Source of the DNA: Acanthochromis polyacanthus | Taxonomy: Eukaryota > Chordata > Actinopteri > Pomacentridae | Direction of reading: 5' to 3' | NCBI RefSeq assembly: GCF_021347895.1 | Contig: NC_067132.1 | Location: 12,516,995-12,580,994 of the forward strand | Length of the DNA stretch: 64,000 nt | In this document: in pieces, positions 1-10,462 of the stretch | Layout: each line of letters opens with the position of its first letter | Position numbering within the stretch: the first letter of the stretch is position 1 | Notes under the pieces: model-generated | What the model was told of the DNA's origin: nothing | Database searches by the model: none | What the model saw: only the letters and a program-made list of their open reading frames with translations | Translations under genes and position numbers: made by a program

Positions 1-3000
1 GAGAGGTACTCGGGGAGCGAGGGGAAGTGACAAGACATTAGTTGTACAGATTCGGGCTGTCACCATGTGGGAAAGTAACCCAGCGGATGCTTTATTCGGT
101 GCAGCTTGCTATTACCCGGCTGTTCCACAGGGATCCCGGCCCATGTTGACACAACAGAATCTTTGTTCCTACAGATAATTTTCCTTTTTTATTTTTGGTG
201 TTACATTTGTGTTGCATGTAAACATGAGAGTGGTGAGATCACACGCTTTCAGAGGTTTCAGAGAGCCTAATTTGGGACGTTTTATGGAACCCTCTTGGAA
301 TGGGCACATTTCTGCCTGAGGAACATAAGTAAATGAGCAATTTGAATTGAAAGAGCAAAGCATGCATGTCTTCCACATAGAGGAATATTGGTGTATTAAC
401 CCTGTTGTGGACACAATCTGAATGGCATTCTTTAGTAATGCTTCTATCATGCTTCACTTACTAGGTTAGAGGTATGAAAGCAAAGAGAAGTCTTTTTTTG
501 GTTTAGGACTGAAAATAACTTGACTACTTACAATTCCTCAGCATTAAAATGTTACTAAGAGAACAGAAATGTGCTTTGAAACATGTGAAATGTGGTCTGC
601 ATTCAAGTCTTGCAAATTTTCAACAGGTAATTTCTAGTTCCACCGCTTTCAACAGACACAAAAACAGTATAAAAACTTTAATGTGCATGCTTTTCATTCT
701 TCCATCCAAAGAAATGATTGCCCATCCTCGGTTGTGCAAAGAGTGATATGTTCTTTCAATTGTAAGTTTTCATTTTGATTTTTTTTTATCTGAAAATGAC
801 AGACGAACAGAATTCTCTTTTGGACACTTTTTTCTATCCAAATTTGTGAACCCTAAGCTGAATATCACTCATGTACAAATTGAAAGCGCCTGCTGGAAAT
901 TAGATGAAGGCAAACCACATGAATTCAGACAGATGGTTCTTGCAGTAAAATATTTAAAAGATTAACATTTGAACTTTAAGTAATCAGCTCATTTGCTTCT
1001 GTAAAAAGCCTCCTACTACACATCAGACCACCTTGAACTCATCGCACCTCCTAGGTTTCACATTAGCATATACACAATAAAAGAATAACATAGTAAAAAT
1101 CCTCCCTATGGAAGACTGTTACAGCAGACGCAAGGAGGCAGAGCTGTTCTTGTCACCTCCCCACCCACTGACGTACCCACAACATTGATTTAGCTCAATT
1201 AAGCATTCAGTCTTTGCCCTATTTTACAGTTCAAATCTGCTACTGTATCAAAAATGCATGTCAGAATTCCTAAAATTTAAATAAACACAACAATATGCAT
1301 CATTCAAAATGCATTACAGAGGAACAGGTTCTGAGACATTGAATGCTGAAATATGAAATGCTTCCATCTTCAGTGACACATTAGTAACTTCTCACTGACT
1401 TCATCCTTAGTTTCTACACTCAGGTTTTCTGAACACATCAGAAATACTTTATCTTCCTCTTTGTCTATCTCTCTAGTTGTTTGTCTCGTTCTGTCTGCTG
1501 CTCTCTCTTTCAGTCCTGCTTCACTTTATCTATTTTCTCTCACCTCCTCCTTGATTGTCTCGATCAGATTATGAGCGGCTCATTTCAGACTCGCAGACAC
1601 AAAGAAGCTACAGAAATAGACGAGAGGAGCCTCAGAGCCTGAAGGACGAAGGCTGGGGAGGAGAGCGAAACGTGGTCAAGGCTGCCTCCGGTGGATGAAC
1701 TGAGCAGTGACAGTGAGTCCTCCTGCTCATAAAGACTGATTGGCATTGATGGAGCCTTTGCTGAATCAAAAACTCCCTGATGGGGCTCTGTCATTCGCTA
1801 AGAGTCATCTATAAAGTCAATGAAGTCACTGTCATTTACAATCTCGTCCAGAATAGCAGTAAGTGACATCTTATGCAGCTGTGCAGTGTGAAATATGGGG
1901 CGGAAATATAGGATGATGGATAAATATGGACAGCTTAATTACACAGCTGGTTATGCACAGTAGTGGGAGAAATTCTGATCTCTTTAAGTGAGGCAAAAGC
2001 AGTGACATGACAGTATAAAATACACAGTTTTTAGCAAAAGTCTTGCAATCTAGCCTATCAGTGAATTATATCTGAAGAATTCAAATCTTTATAATGCCCA
2101 GTCACCCTTTTTCAAAAGGTTTTATATTTACATTTATTGCTGTTATTAAAATGCAGTGACATGTAATCAGTATGTTAATGTTACTGCTGGTCGATATGCA
2201 GGTAATTGTAACTATATGCATAAACCAGCAGAGTGACCACTACTGGCAGATACGAGTGGAAGAGTTTAAACAGTAGGTATCATAAAATGAAAATCTTGAA
2301 CCTCATAACAGCCCTGAAGTACAGTGCATCAGTGAATCTAATCAGTCACTCTCCACTGCTAATAATGCATAGATGCTTGATTCAATACAAATACTGTACT
2401 TTTTAGCAAAGTTAACGAAGTGTCAAAGTTGCTTTTGGTATTTAGAAGGTAGTATAGGTGACACATATGCTCAAATGTCATGTTTTCACACAGAACATGA
2501 AGCTAAACCAGGCAACGATCTTATCGACGTACCTACAAGCTTTATCAATCAGGAGTGTGGCTCAATTTGGTTCATTTTGGTCAACTTTCTGTGCATTCAT
2601 TGGTGTATTTTAGCAGCATTTGTAGTATCTGTCGTCATCCTGATAATACTAAGCATGACATCTTTACAGACAAACTGATAAATCTAATTATGCAGGGATT
2701 CAGCATAGCAATAAAATGATGCATTCACAACATAAAAATAGTCAAATCTTTAGAGATTATCACTCAAAATACCATACCGTTTCACTTTTCACACAAAAAA
2801 ATACATTTGGGATCGTCAGATATAAACAAGCTCAATATCAGCACCGCCAACATGATATACACATGATATATTAGTAAAGTTATGCTACAATGAATGCGAT
2901 ATGCTCAGTGTATTGTCCCATGAATGGACAGACTGCAGAGGGTGCAGTGGGTTTGTTCAGAAAAATGCAGTCATCCCTGGTTTGCCAACATTCCCAGCAT

Positions 3001-3092
3001 TACCTGGAAGGCTACAACCTTACAAAAAGATGAAATGCCAACTTTTTGACTGCTCAGAACAGAAACATGATCGGTAGTTTGGAGCACTTTAC
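1..3092 (-). other. vav3 intron 10 (partial)
   Basis: This intron continues beyond the left edge. No match to the following DH/PH exon was found on the minus strand, and no repeat with clear ends was recognised. It is mostly AT-rich unique-looking sequence. A somewhat GC-richer block at about 1570-1880 holds short open frames on both strands, described under findings. Confidence 0.7.
1798..1878 (-). other. possible alternative terminal exon in intron 10 (weak)
   Basis: After an AG at 1880-1879, preceded by TTTCACACTGCAC on the minus strand, a 26-codon frame runs to a TAG. It includes the acidic stretch ILDEIVNDSDFIDFIDDS. Phase 0 would join directly to the phase-0 end of vav3 exon 10, giving a truncated DH protein. 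No polyadenylation signal was found at a sensible distance and the pyrimidine tract is modest. A chance ORF is the more likely explanation. Confidence 0.12.
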
Positions 3093-3188
3093 CTGCAGGA
3101 GGAGGTGATACTTCAAAACCCGCTGCATTGGGACCACTAGCAGATCCCTCAGTGTGAATTTGCCGTAGTTGGCTCTCTTTGAACATTC
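3093..3188 (-). CDS. vav3: vav3 exon 10: DH conserved region 3
   Basis: 96 bp, 32 codons, phase 0 at both ends. The translation is [17 protein letters not shown] followed by [31 protein letters not shown] is the nearly invariant CR3 helix of VAV DH domains that packs against the GTPase switch regions. The only unusual residue I notice is Tyr in RANYGK, where mammalian VAV1 and VAV3 have Asn. The donor is CAG|GTAAAG. The next exon (expected to begin ELVKHT-like) is not visible in the 3.1 kb to its left. Confidence 0.96.
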
Positions 3189-3951
3189 CTGTACAAAGAC
3201 ACAGAAAGAGAATCAATAGTGTATACATTATGTATAGACCCTATAGAGGATACCATTTCCACCAACTCTCAATAAAAAAGGGTTTAGTTTTACATTTTTC
3301 ACTTTGTAGAAACACGTGCAGTGAAAGGAGGATCGTGTTCAGGCTTAATAAAAGCTTTGCTGTAATTTATGTTGTCAGCTGCAGTGACATCCCCTGCAAT
3401 GCCTCAGGTACACACTTGAGGGCATTCTCTGACCATCCTGAGAAATGAACACTGGTTGGTGTAGCTGTAAATAAGCTTTCATTGATCATTTAATAAAAAG
3501 CATTAAAAAAAAAAAACTTACCTCTAGCTTCATGCGCACATCCTCTCTGTTTTTGCAGATGTCATCCAGGGTGGCAATGGCTGTCTCCACATGGCTGCAG
3601 TATTTTCCATAGATCAACAACCTGAAATATATTGAAAATGTGAAAGACAGTAAGAAGATTAGAGAGACGAATTGAGTGCCTACACTTTTCTGAAAACAGC
3701 GTCTAAGATTGGGTTAAGACCTACTTAATAACTTGACTGAAGAAACAAAGCTGACAGACAAATTGTTCTAAGTTGGTCGCATACAATACAGAGAAACTTG
3801 TCATTGCATGATGACTGAAAACTATTAGGCTTAAGATATTATACTACACTATTATAAATTATATGTACAGAGCTTTACAGAAATCTTAAGGGCATATGGG
3901 GACACTGGAAAAAATACAGAAAAGTGAGATGTTATAAAGTTCATTGTGTAC
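3189..3951 (-). other. vav3 introns 9 and 8 (short, flank exon 9)
   Basis: Two compact introns of 333 bp (3189-3521) and 330 bp (3622-3951) separate exons 10, 9 and 8. Apart from the poly-A stretch near 3505-3516 they hold nothing recognisable. Confidence 0.85.
3522..3621 (-). CDS. vav3: vav3 exon 9: DH domain
   Basis: 100 bp, phase 2 in and phase 0 out. After the split Arg it reads LLIYGKYCSHVETAIATLDD and then ICKNREDVRMKLE. The YGKYCS motif and the REDV..KLE end are typical of the VAV DH core (about residues 277-310). The donor GAG|GTAAGT is followed on the minus strand by a long T run (poly-A at 3505-3516 on plus), which lies in the intron and does not affect coding. Confidence 0.95.
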
Positions 3952-4055
3952 CTCTCTTTGAAAGTGATGAAGATCTGGTAAAGGTTTTGGGCACTTCTAT
4001 GGTGGACTGAGTCTTGGATTTCCAGCAGTAAACACTTGTGAACTTTAACCAAGTC
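3952..4055 (-). CDS. vav3: vav3 exon 8: DH domain
   Basis: 104 bp, phase 0 in and phase 2 out (AG, completing Arg with exon 9). It begins DLVKVHKCLLLEIQDSV and continues to NLYQIFITFKE. This aligns with the IPELVKLH...LMQEIHDSI and NLYQVFINYKER segments of VAV3 (about residues 243-277). The acceptor TTTTTCAG is strong and the donor is GAGAG|GTACAC. The reading frame resumes normally here, which supports an isolated single-base lesion in exon 7 instead of general decay of the gene. Confidence 0.94.
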
Positions 4056-5330
4056 CTGAAAAACAACAGCAAACAACGCTAATCATTAAACTGCAAATAA
4101 CAATTCTTTTCCTTGCCTGTCAATTAATCGGAAGATCATTTTCTCAACTAAACTAATAGTTTGGTAAATATGTGTGAGATAATAATGAAAAATCAAGGCT
4201 CCTGTAAGCATGAATAATCACAAAACACAATTTAAAGTGAGGAGATTGGTACTATCAAAATTTCCGTCTATCATTTTTCTGTCTATCCAGAAATAAATTG
4301 AGCATTTGATTTTAACCTTCTTTTGACATTATATTGGATGCATATGTCTTTTTGAATTCAATTCGTGTTTTTTTTAACATTACATCGTAACTACTTCTTA
4401 TAACAGGCAAACATTATGCTGAAGCTTTAAATGAGATGGCATTTAACAATGTGTCTTTGTTTGGCTATTTTTAATGTCAAGCTAATGGTTTAACCAGAAA
4501 ACTAATGACGTACCCATGAGCTTTAGTTATACTTTGTTTTTAGTGCTAATTTGCAAATGTTAGCATGCTAAAACACAGAGCTAAAAGTAAGCACAGAAAA
4601 TATCCTTCTTCGAGCTCACAATTAGCATTTTAAGAATTATCATTGTGAGCATGTTAGCACAGTTAGCATTTAGCTCAAAACACTATTGTGCTTTGGATGG
4701 ACAGAAAACCTAAAATGACCATTACCTTATAGTCATACTCTGTCATGTTCCTAATTTCACAATATTTAATATGAATTTAAAGCTTTATAGCAGATGTATG
4801 TGCATCAAGGTCCATAACAAAATTAGTTTTTGGCACAGTAAACCAATAAAATGTGGAATTAACCCATTTGTTCTATTATCTACACCTGTGCTTTTCTACT
4901 CTGTCAAAAAATCTGTTATGCAAGTTAGAAAATGTTAGTATATTAAACACAAAACTAACAGTAAACACAAAAAATCTCTCCCTGCTTGGCAGCAACCTGC
5001 ATGTTAGTAGTGGCATTGTCCCATTAACCTTTAGCTTAAAGGACTCTAGTACTTTGACAGCCTAGAATGGCTGTAACTATAGTTAGACTCTGTTGTGCTA
5101 CAGTTTCACTGGATTTAAAACTCATTTCAAGTTCAGTGAACCATTGAGTTCTATTTTTTTTTTAATTAAATCAGTTTTTGTGACACTAAAATGTGAAATT
5201 AAGTCATAAACTTTTTCACTGGTTACATCTGTGCTCCCCTTTGTGTGATCTTTCAAAGCATTTTCAGTGAAAAAGTCAAAAGAAGAGTTTTGTGACCCTG
5301 AGTTGACCACAGTGAAACACGATGACTTAC
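4056..5330 (-). other. vav3 intron 7
   Basis: 1.3 kb of AT-rich intron. It contains a TTAGC-rich repeat block at about 4540-4690. Two further stretches, near 4690-4850 and 4990-5160, resemble each other loosely (tgtgctttggatgg / gactctgttgtgct type phrases). No exon-like sequence was recognised. Confidence 0.75.
4540..4690. repeat. TTAGC-rich teleost interspersed repeat
   Basis: The segment repeats the phrases gttagcatgctaa, attagcatttt and gttagcacagttagcattt, ending agctcaaaacac. Such degenerate GCTAA/TTAGC blocks are scattered through teleost introns. A related block occurs at 13690-13960. No terminal repeats or target duplication were found, so the exact ends are approximate. Confidence 0.5.
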
Positions 5331-5398
5331 CGGAATATTCACAAACACCTTCTCCAGCTCGGCGGCGGTAAAAACATGGTGAGGGGCGTCATAAAGTG
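5331..5398 (-). CDS. vav3: vav3 exon 7: DH domain, with apparent 1-bp deletion
   Basis: The exon is bounded by a strong acceptor (pyrimidine-rich tract ending CTGCAG) and donor CCG|GTAAGT. Its 5' half reads HFMTPLTMF and its 3' half reads TAAELEKVFVNIP, both clear matches to the VAV3 DH domain (about residues 220-242). They are in different frames. The exon is 68 bp while phase 0 on both sides requires 69 bp. The frame change maps to the run of five T on the minus strand (plus-strand A run at 5370-5374). Read as given, translation enters a proline-rich frame and stops at a TGA before the donor. No alternative splice site repairs it. Confidence 0.9.
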
Positions 5399-7310
5399 CT
5401 GCAGGAGAGAGAGGCAGAGAGAGAGGATGCAAGGGAATGAAAGTCGTTCCTCTAGAGTAAGAGTGGGAAAGTCATTTTGCGAGAGACGCTATTATATTAT
5501 GGGGCCAAGCTGCAAAGAGCTGCAGTCAGCAAAAACAAGGAGGACTGTCTGGGTCACGACAATAATCTCATTTTCAGAGTTTGCAATTTAATGATTTCCT
5601 CTCAGAAAACTCCCACCGCATAGTCACCTCTACATCTCAAAGGAGCGGGCGAGCACAAACTAAATTCCACCATCCACTTCATATCGAAAGTCATCTACCG
5701 AGACACTCCACTGGGAAATCAGGCAAGGTCTTTTTACAGACGTGAACGTACACAAGAGGGAGAAGACAAGTAGCTGTGGTTGGAGCCTCAGAGACGGCGG
5801 GCCTCCTACAGTCCTGTGAAAGTGCAGGGTAAGGTGGAAAACTCCCCAAGAAAAGGGCTTTTCTCAGAGTTTTGGTCTTTAAGGGCAGTTTGTTGTAAGG
5901 AGTGCTGGGATTACTCTTCACCTACTACTAATTTCAAAAATAAAAATGCATGCTTTAACTCATTTCTCTCTGGGAGTATTGCTACACTACTCATTATTAT
6001 TTCCATTATACCCCAAAACGAGTCATTACAGTGAGTCCGTTTCACATTTTCTCACATTACAGGTGATAACGAGGCCAAACTTCAGTGCTTTGTTATCTTT
6101 TTAAAAAATCAAATAGGGTGAGACTGTTCCCACCCAAAAAAAGTGTACCTTCATTTTTCTAGCCACAGTGGTGGAGTGCAGTTTCACATCAATGGCAAAC
6201 AAAGAATAGCTGTAACTTTTAAATCATTGTTGGGACAACTAGACTTACAATTTTAATGTAAAACATTTGAAAAGAACTGGGGCTGATGACTGATAAATGA
6301 ATGGATTTTGATGGGATGAAATCTAGACCCAGATACCATGAATGAACTTCTCGCCCTTCACAACTACAAAAACACAGAAAAGATACCAGACGAGCCATCT
6401 AGTTGACAACTAATGTTATCAGACTAATAGACTAATGATTTTCTTTAGTTATACCAGTTTACATGATCTGACATAAAGTAGAAACCTCCTATGCCTCTAT
6501 GTTCTATGTCTCGACTAATGAGTTATCCTCCATTTCTGTCCAGCCCTGACCTTTAAGATTTAAAATATCATGACTTCATTATTTTATCCTATAAAAATTG
6601 TGTTTAGAATTTTGTTGGAATGAGAAATTATTACTATAAATTCTCACGTTACGGATAAAAATGTGTTCTGTGAGGTCACGGTGACTTTCGACTTCCAAAT
6701 CCTAATCCCTTCATCTTTGTGTCAAAGTAGACGTTTGTGCCAGATGTGACGAAATTTCCTCCAGGCATTTCTGTTGCAAGCTGTTCACGAGAACGAGACA
6801 GATGGGATGTCACAGTGACCTTAACCTCTGACCACCCAAATCTAATCAGGTCATCTTTGAGTCCACATTTGTCTCAAATTTGAAGAAACTGTCTGAAGGT
6901 GTTTTAGAGATGCAGTGTTCGTGAGAAGGACATATGAATAGACAACTTGAAAATATAATGCCTCAGAAGCTCCTGATAAAATAAATTACACATCACAAGT
7001 AACAGCCTACCAGCACAAAGGATAAAGGTTGAAAAAGTTCTCTTAAAATTAAACATATGGAGACCTCGATTTAAAAGAAAAAGAAAGAAAAATCTCCTGA
7101 AAAATCATTCAACTACAATTGTGCACGTTCAATAGTTCTGGAAGTATTCATAGTAGTATTTGGTACTCATTCTATTGGACAGGAAAGCTGGATTTACGCT
7201 TTTGCATATTGCTGCTACTGACCCCGGCACACTCACTCACATGAAATGCTTCAATTTCAGTCAGTGTAAAGCACCGGGATGACGTCTTCACTATGACAAC
7301 CATCTATTAC
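5399..7310 (-). other. vav3 intron 6
   Basis: 1.9 kb intron. The right half holds a two-unit repeat (about 6650-6970). The left half has a purine-rich stretch just beside exon 7 (5399-5440), which is the exon 7 pyrimidine tract read from the plus strand. The remainder shows nothing recognisable. Confidence 0.75.
6650..6970 (+). repeat. interspersed repeat with two diverged tandem units
   Basis: Two diverged units of about 130 bp lie head to tail. Each carries gtcac(g/a)gtgac, then ccaaatc(c)taatc, then tcatctttg, then ttcgtgagaa/ttcacgagaa, followed by a degraded gacagatgg-type end and finally aatataatgcctc. This phrase order is a common fish repeat. The element's class cannot be assigned from the sequence. 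Confidence 0.55.
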
Positions 7311-7412
7311 CTTCTCTATAGACTCCAGGGTCTCAGCGTATTTCTCCTCTGTCTGCTTGATCTCTGTTAAACAGCAACTCCTGATGTCAATCTCTGCCTG
7401 CTTCTGGAACGC
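7311..7412 (-). CDS. vav3: vav3 exon 6: start of DH domain
   Basis: 102 bp, 34 codons, phase 0 at both ends. The translation runs from AFQKQAEIDIRSCCL to EIKQTEEKYAETLESIEK. The segment EIKQTEEKY..TLESI is the first conserved region (CR1) of Dbl-homology domains, whose Glu contacts switch 1 of the Rho-family GTPase. The donor is AAG|GTAATA and the acceptor is TGTGTAG. It corresponds to about residues 186-219. Confidence 0.95.
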
Positions 7413-8164
7413 CTACACAAACACATACAAACACACACAGACACACACACAGGGGCCCGTTACTGTGTGTCAGCTCTGTGGGCTGACACACTGTTGAGTC
7501 CTCAACCAGATGTAGTCAATCCAACGCTTTGAGCAAGGTCAGACGGTCACACATGCTTGCTAAGCTGTTTGCCAATTATGAGAGAACATGGGGGATTTTC
7601 ACTGAACAAAGCGTTAATGATGTAGGCAAAAATCTAACTAACAGAGCTACAAAATTAGATCTTTGGTATCTGCAGATTTAAAGAGTTAGAAAAGACCATG
7701 ATTACCAAGTTACATCGACTGTAACAGAGAGAGCGTAAAACAGAGCAAAAGATACCAATCAGAATAGTTAAATACATACAAATATTAGATGAATTCTGAA
7801 AAATATAATGGTTGGTTGTAAACAATTTGCAAAGGTAGACAGGAGTTGCATGGGTCTGATCTGCACCTACTGGTCCAACCAGTGTTCATTTGTGAGTAGT
7901 AGAGATGCTGGCCCACAGATTTTTTTCTTCTAATTCAGTGAGGCCAGCTTTCAGCCTTTATGCTAGATTAGGCTAGGCTAATCAGCCATTAGCTTCATAT
8001 TTAGTAAACATACCAACATCACAGAGGCTCGATTTGTCCATTTTTTAAAAAAGAATATGCACATATGCCACAATGTCAGGCTACAGTGTTTCTTTAATAT
8101 GTGTTCATAGGTGGGCTGTGTGCTACTTTGGGCCAACTCGTATGTCAGTGAGAGGTGAACTAAC
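7413..8164 (-). other. vav3 intron 5
   Basis: 0.75 kb intron with a short imperfect CA tract next to exon 6 (7418-7452). The rest is AT-rich sequence in which nothing was recognised. Confidence 0.75.
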
Positions 8165-8273
8165 CGGAGGAGGGATGGCTTCTGTCTTCATCAGATCCTC
8201 ATAGATTTCCCCGCCATCTTCATCATCGTACACGCAGTCATACAGATCCTCCTCGTCCTCCACTCCGTTCTCA
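8165..8273 (-). CDS. vav3: vav3 exon 5: acidic region, tyrosines 160 and 173
   Basis: 109 bp, phase 2 in and phase 0 out. It contains VEDEEDLYDCVYDDEDGG followed by EIYEDLMK. The tyrosines in EDLYDCV and GGEIYEDLM fall at positions 160 and 173, the remaining two regulatory sites. Tyr173 corresponds to VAV1 Tyr174, whose phosphorylation releases the DH active site. The exon ends in a short proline run (IPPP) before the donor CCG|GTTAGT. The whole regulatory triad is therefore intact. Confidence 0.95.
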
Positions 8274-10092
8274 CTGCGGCACACATGACAGTATATGGTA
8301 GTGACATTACATTACATCACGCTGCCGTTTGATCCTGAGTTTCACAGTGAGTGGGTAATGGTTTTTACTCTTCATGACAACCACACGGAAGGGTCACAAA
8401 GAAACACACACACGGCTCCGGTTTTACAGACGTGGATTTTAATACTTTACTACAAATCTTGTTAGCTGGGGACAACACTTAATCCGTGGCTGTGAAAGTG
8501 GCTCAGGAACACGCACGCAAGAAAAGACTTTTATGTGTGACACCACAGGCTTGTTCTGACTGCTCACATCGGAGCCAATTACTGTACCTTAGCAAGTGAC
8601 TCAGTGCGTAGATGTGTGTTCTTCTACTTTTTATCAATGTACTTCAGAACCAGATGTTCTCAAAAGAGATGTCACATGAGGAGAAAACTCTTAAAAAGGC
8701 ACATCTGCACAGGAGGGTATGGATAAGGATTTCTACATGTGCAGGTTTATTATGGGGAAGAATAGATCTGCTATGTTTAATAGAGGGGGTGTCTAATGGG
8801 CTCCCACACCACCAACCAACATGATTTTTGATACTATATCTGCAATTGTAATTTCAATTTGAATAGCCATCAGACAAAATATATAATTCTAAGCAAACTA
8901 TACCCTGATGAAAACGTAGATAACCACAGCCACTTATGGCAGGCTACAGTAAAATGCATTTTCATTGATACATACTTATTGTCTTTGTTTTTTGGTTGTT
9001 ATTTTAATTATTAAAGAGGCGATGCTCTATATATAGTTATGGAAATGCATCTTTTCACACATTAGTAGACTTAAGTAAACAGATCAGACTTTTCCGCAGT
9101 TAAATAATTTTCCAACAGCTCTGACTGAGCTCAGGACTCCATGTGAGAGTTCTATGCGACCATAAGGATTAACATATTTAACTGTAGCTTTTAAGCTGTG
9201 ACTTTACATCAAGTCAAAAAACTACAGATAAATTATTGTTTGCCGCGAGATTGTGATCAATCTTTACCCCATGCCAGGGATAATTTATAATTAGCCAAAA
9301 AGTAGTCCAAAAATTAAAGTTACCACTATTGTGCTATGTGCATAAATGCACTTAACTCTCCAGCTTTGGAGACTCTCATAGGTGTCCAAATGCTGCAGGT
9401 ATTTCATAAACTCAGAGGAAAAACTCCTACAAACAGCTGGAAGGAACAAACTAAACTTAAGCTCCTGTTATATTTATAATTGATGACTGATTGAGTTTAA
9501 TTAATCTGACCTATTCCAGACTTGTTTTAGTCGAAATCAAGTTTTTTTTATGGAGTAACAACAATGAGGTAACATACACAGAAGGAGTTTTGTGATTTTG
9601 AGGCCTTTTCTCATGTGGAGTGAGTGTGAGTCAGAGCCTGAAAGCCGGTGCCTCACACCAAAAGCATGAGAGTTGTCAACTCTGGATAAAAGATCAATGA
9701 GTCAGGCAGGCTGGACTAACAAACTCAAATAAACCACCCTTCTGCCCCCACACTCTCTCGAGTACTCTAGGATGGACAGGGGGAAATGGCTGGTTAACAA
9801 GAGGGTTAACAAGGGGGGTGGTAGACCAAATCATTCCCCCTCAAATCGCCCTTATTGGTAGGGTGTGGCATGAGGATTAAGCATTGACAACTGTGGTTAT
9901 TGGAGAACATTTAGAGATTTTTAGAAAAACAACTTTTGTACTGACAGCCAAACATGAAGACTGACAAAATACACTACCAGCACCCCAAAGTTCTGGTGTA
10001 ATGCCAGAAGAATAATCCATATGTAACTAGAAAAGCACTCGGAGAGCGCATACCTCCGCCATGCCGTGTGTCTGTTTGTCTGTCTGTCCGTC

Positions 10093-10096
<4 letters not shown>

Positions 10097-10133
<37 letters not shown>
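10097..10133. repeat. (TG)n microsatellite in left arm of foldback element
   Basis: About 18 uninterrupted TG units. It mirrors the CA tract at 10411-10459. Confidence 0.95.
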
Positions 10134-10134
<1 letters not shown>

Positions 10135-10409
10135 TGTTTGTCTGTTAACAGCATAACTCAAAACGTCATGGACGGATTTTCACCAAATTTTTACAGGATG
10201 TCCAGAAGAGCACAAATAAGAATCGATTAGATTTTGGAGGTGATCTGAATCACCGTCTGGATCCAAGAATTTTTTGAAGGTCGAAGGACAATTGAGAGAT
10301 GGCCGCCAAAATCTAATCGATTCTTACTTGTGCTCTTCCGGACATCCTGTAAAAAATTTGGTGAAAATCCGTCCATGACTTTTTGAGTTATGCTGTTAAC
10401 AGACAAACA

Positions 10410-10410
<1 letters not shown>

Positions 10411-10459
<49 letters not shown>
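10411..10459. repeat. (AC)n microsatellite in right arm of foldback element
   Basis: About 24 uninterrupted AC units, the inverted counterpart of the TG tract at 10097-10133 but longer. Confidence 0.95.

Positions 10460-10462
<3 letters not shown>

Noticed and set aside
2373..2678. 101-codon frame ending in a hydrophobic segment (plus strand, intron 10)
   Set aside because: AT-rich DNA readily encodes hydrophobic runs. No family match or splice context was recognised.
4712..4745. Minus-strand NMTEYDYK followed by GTAATG, exon-like
   Set aside because: Too short, out of phase with exons 7 and 8 from its nearest AG, and part of a loosely repeated intronic phrase.
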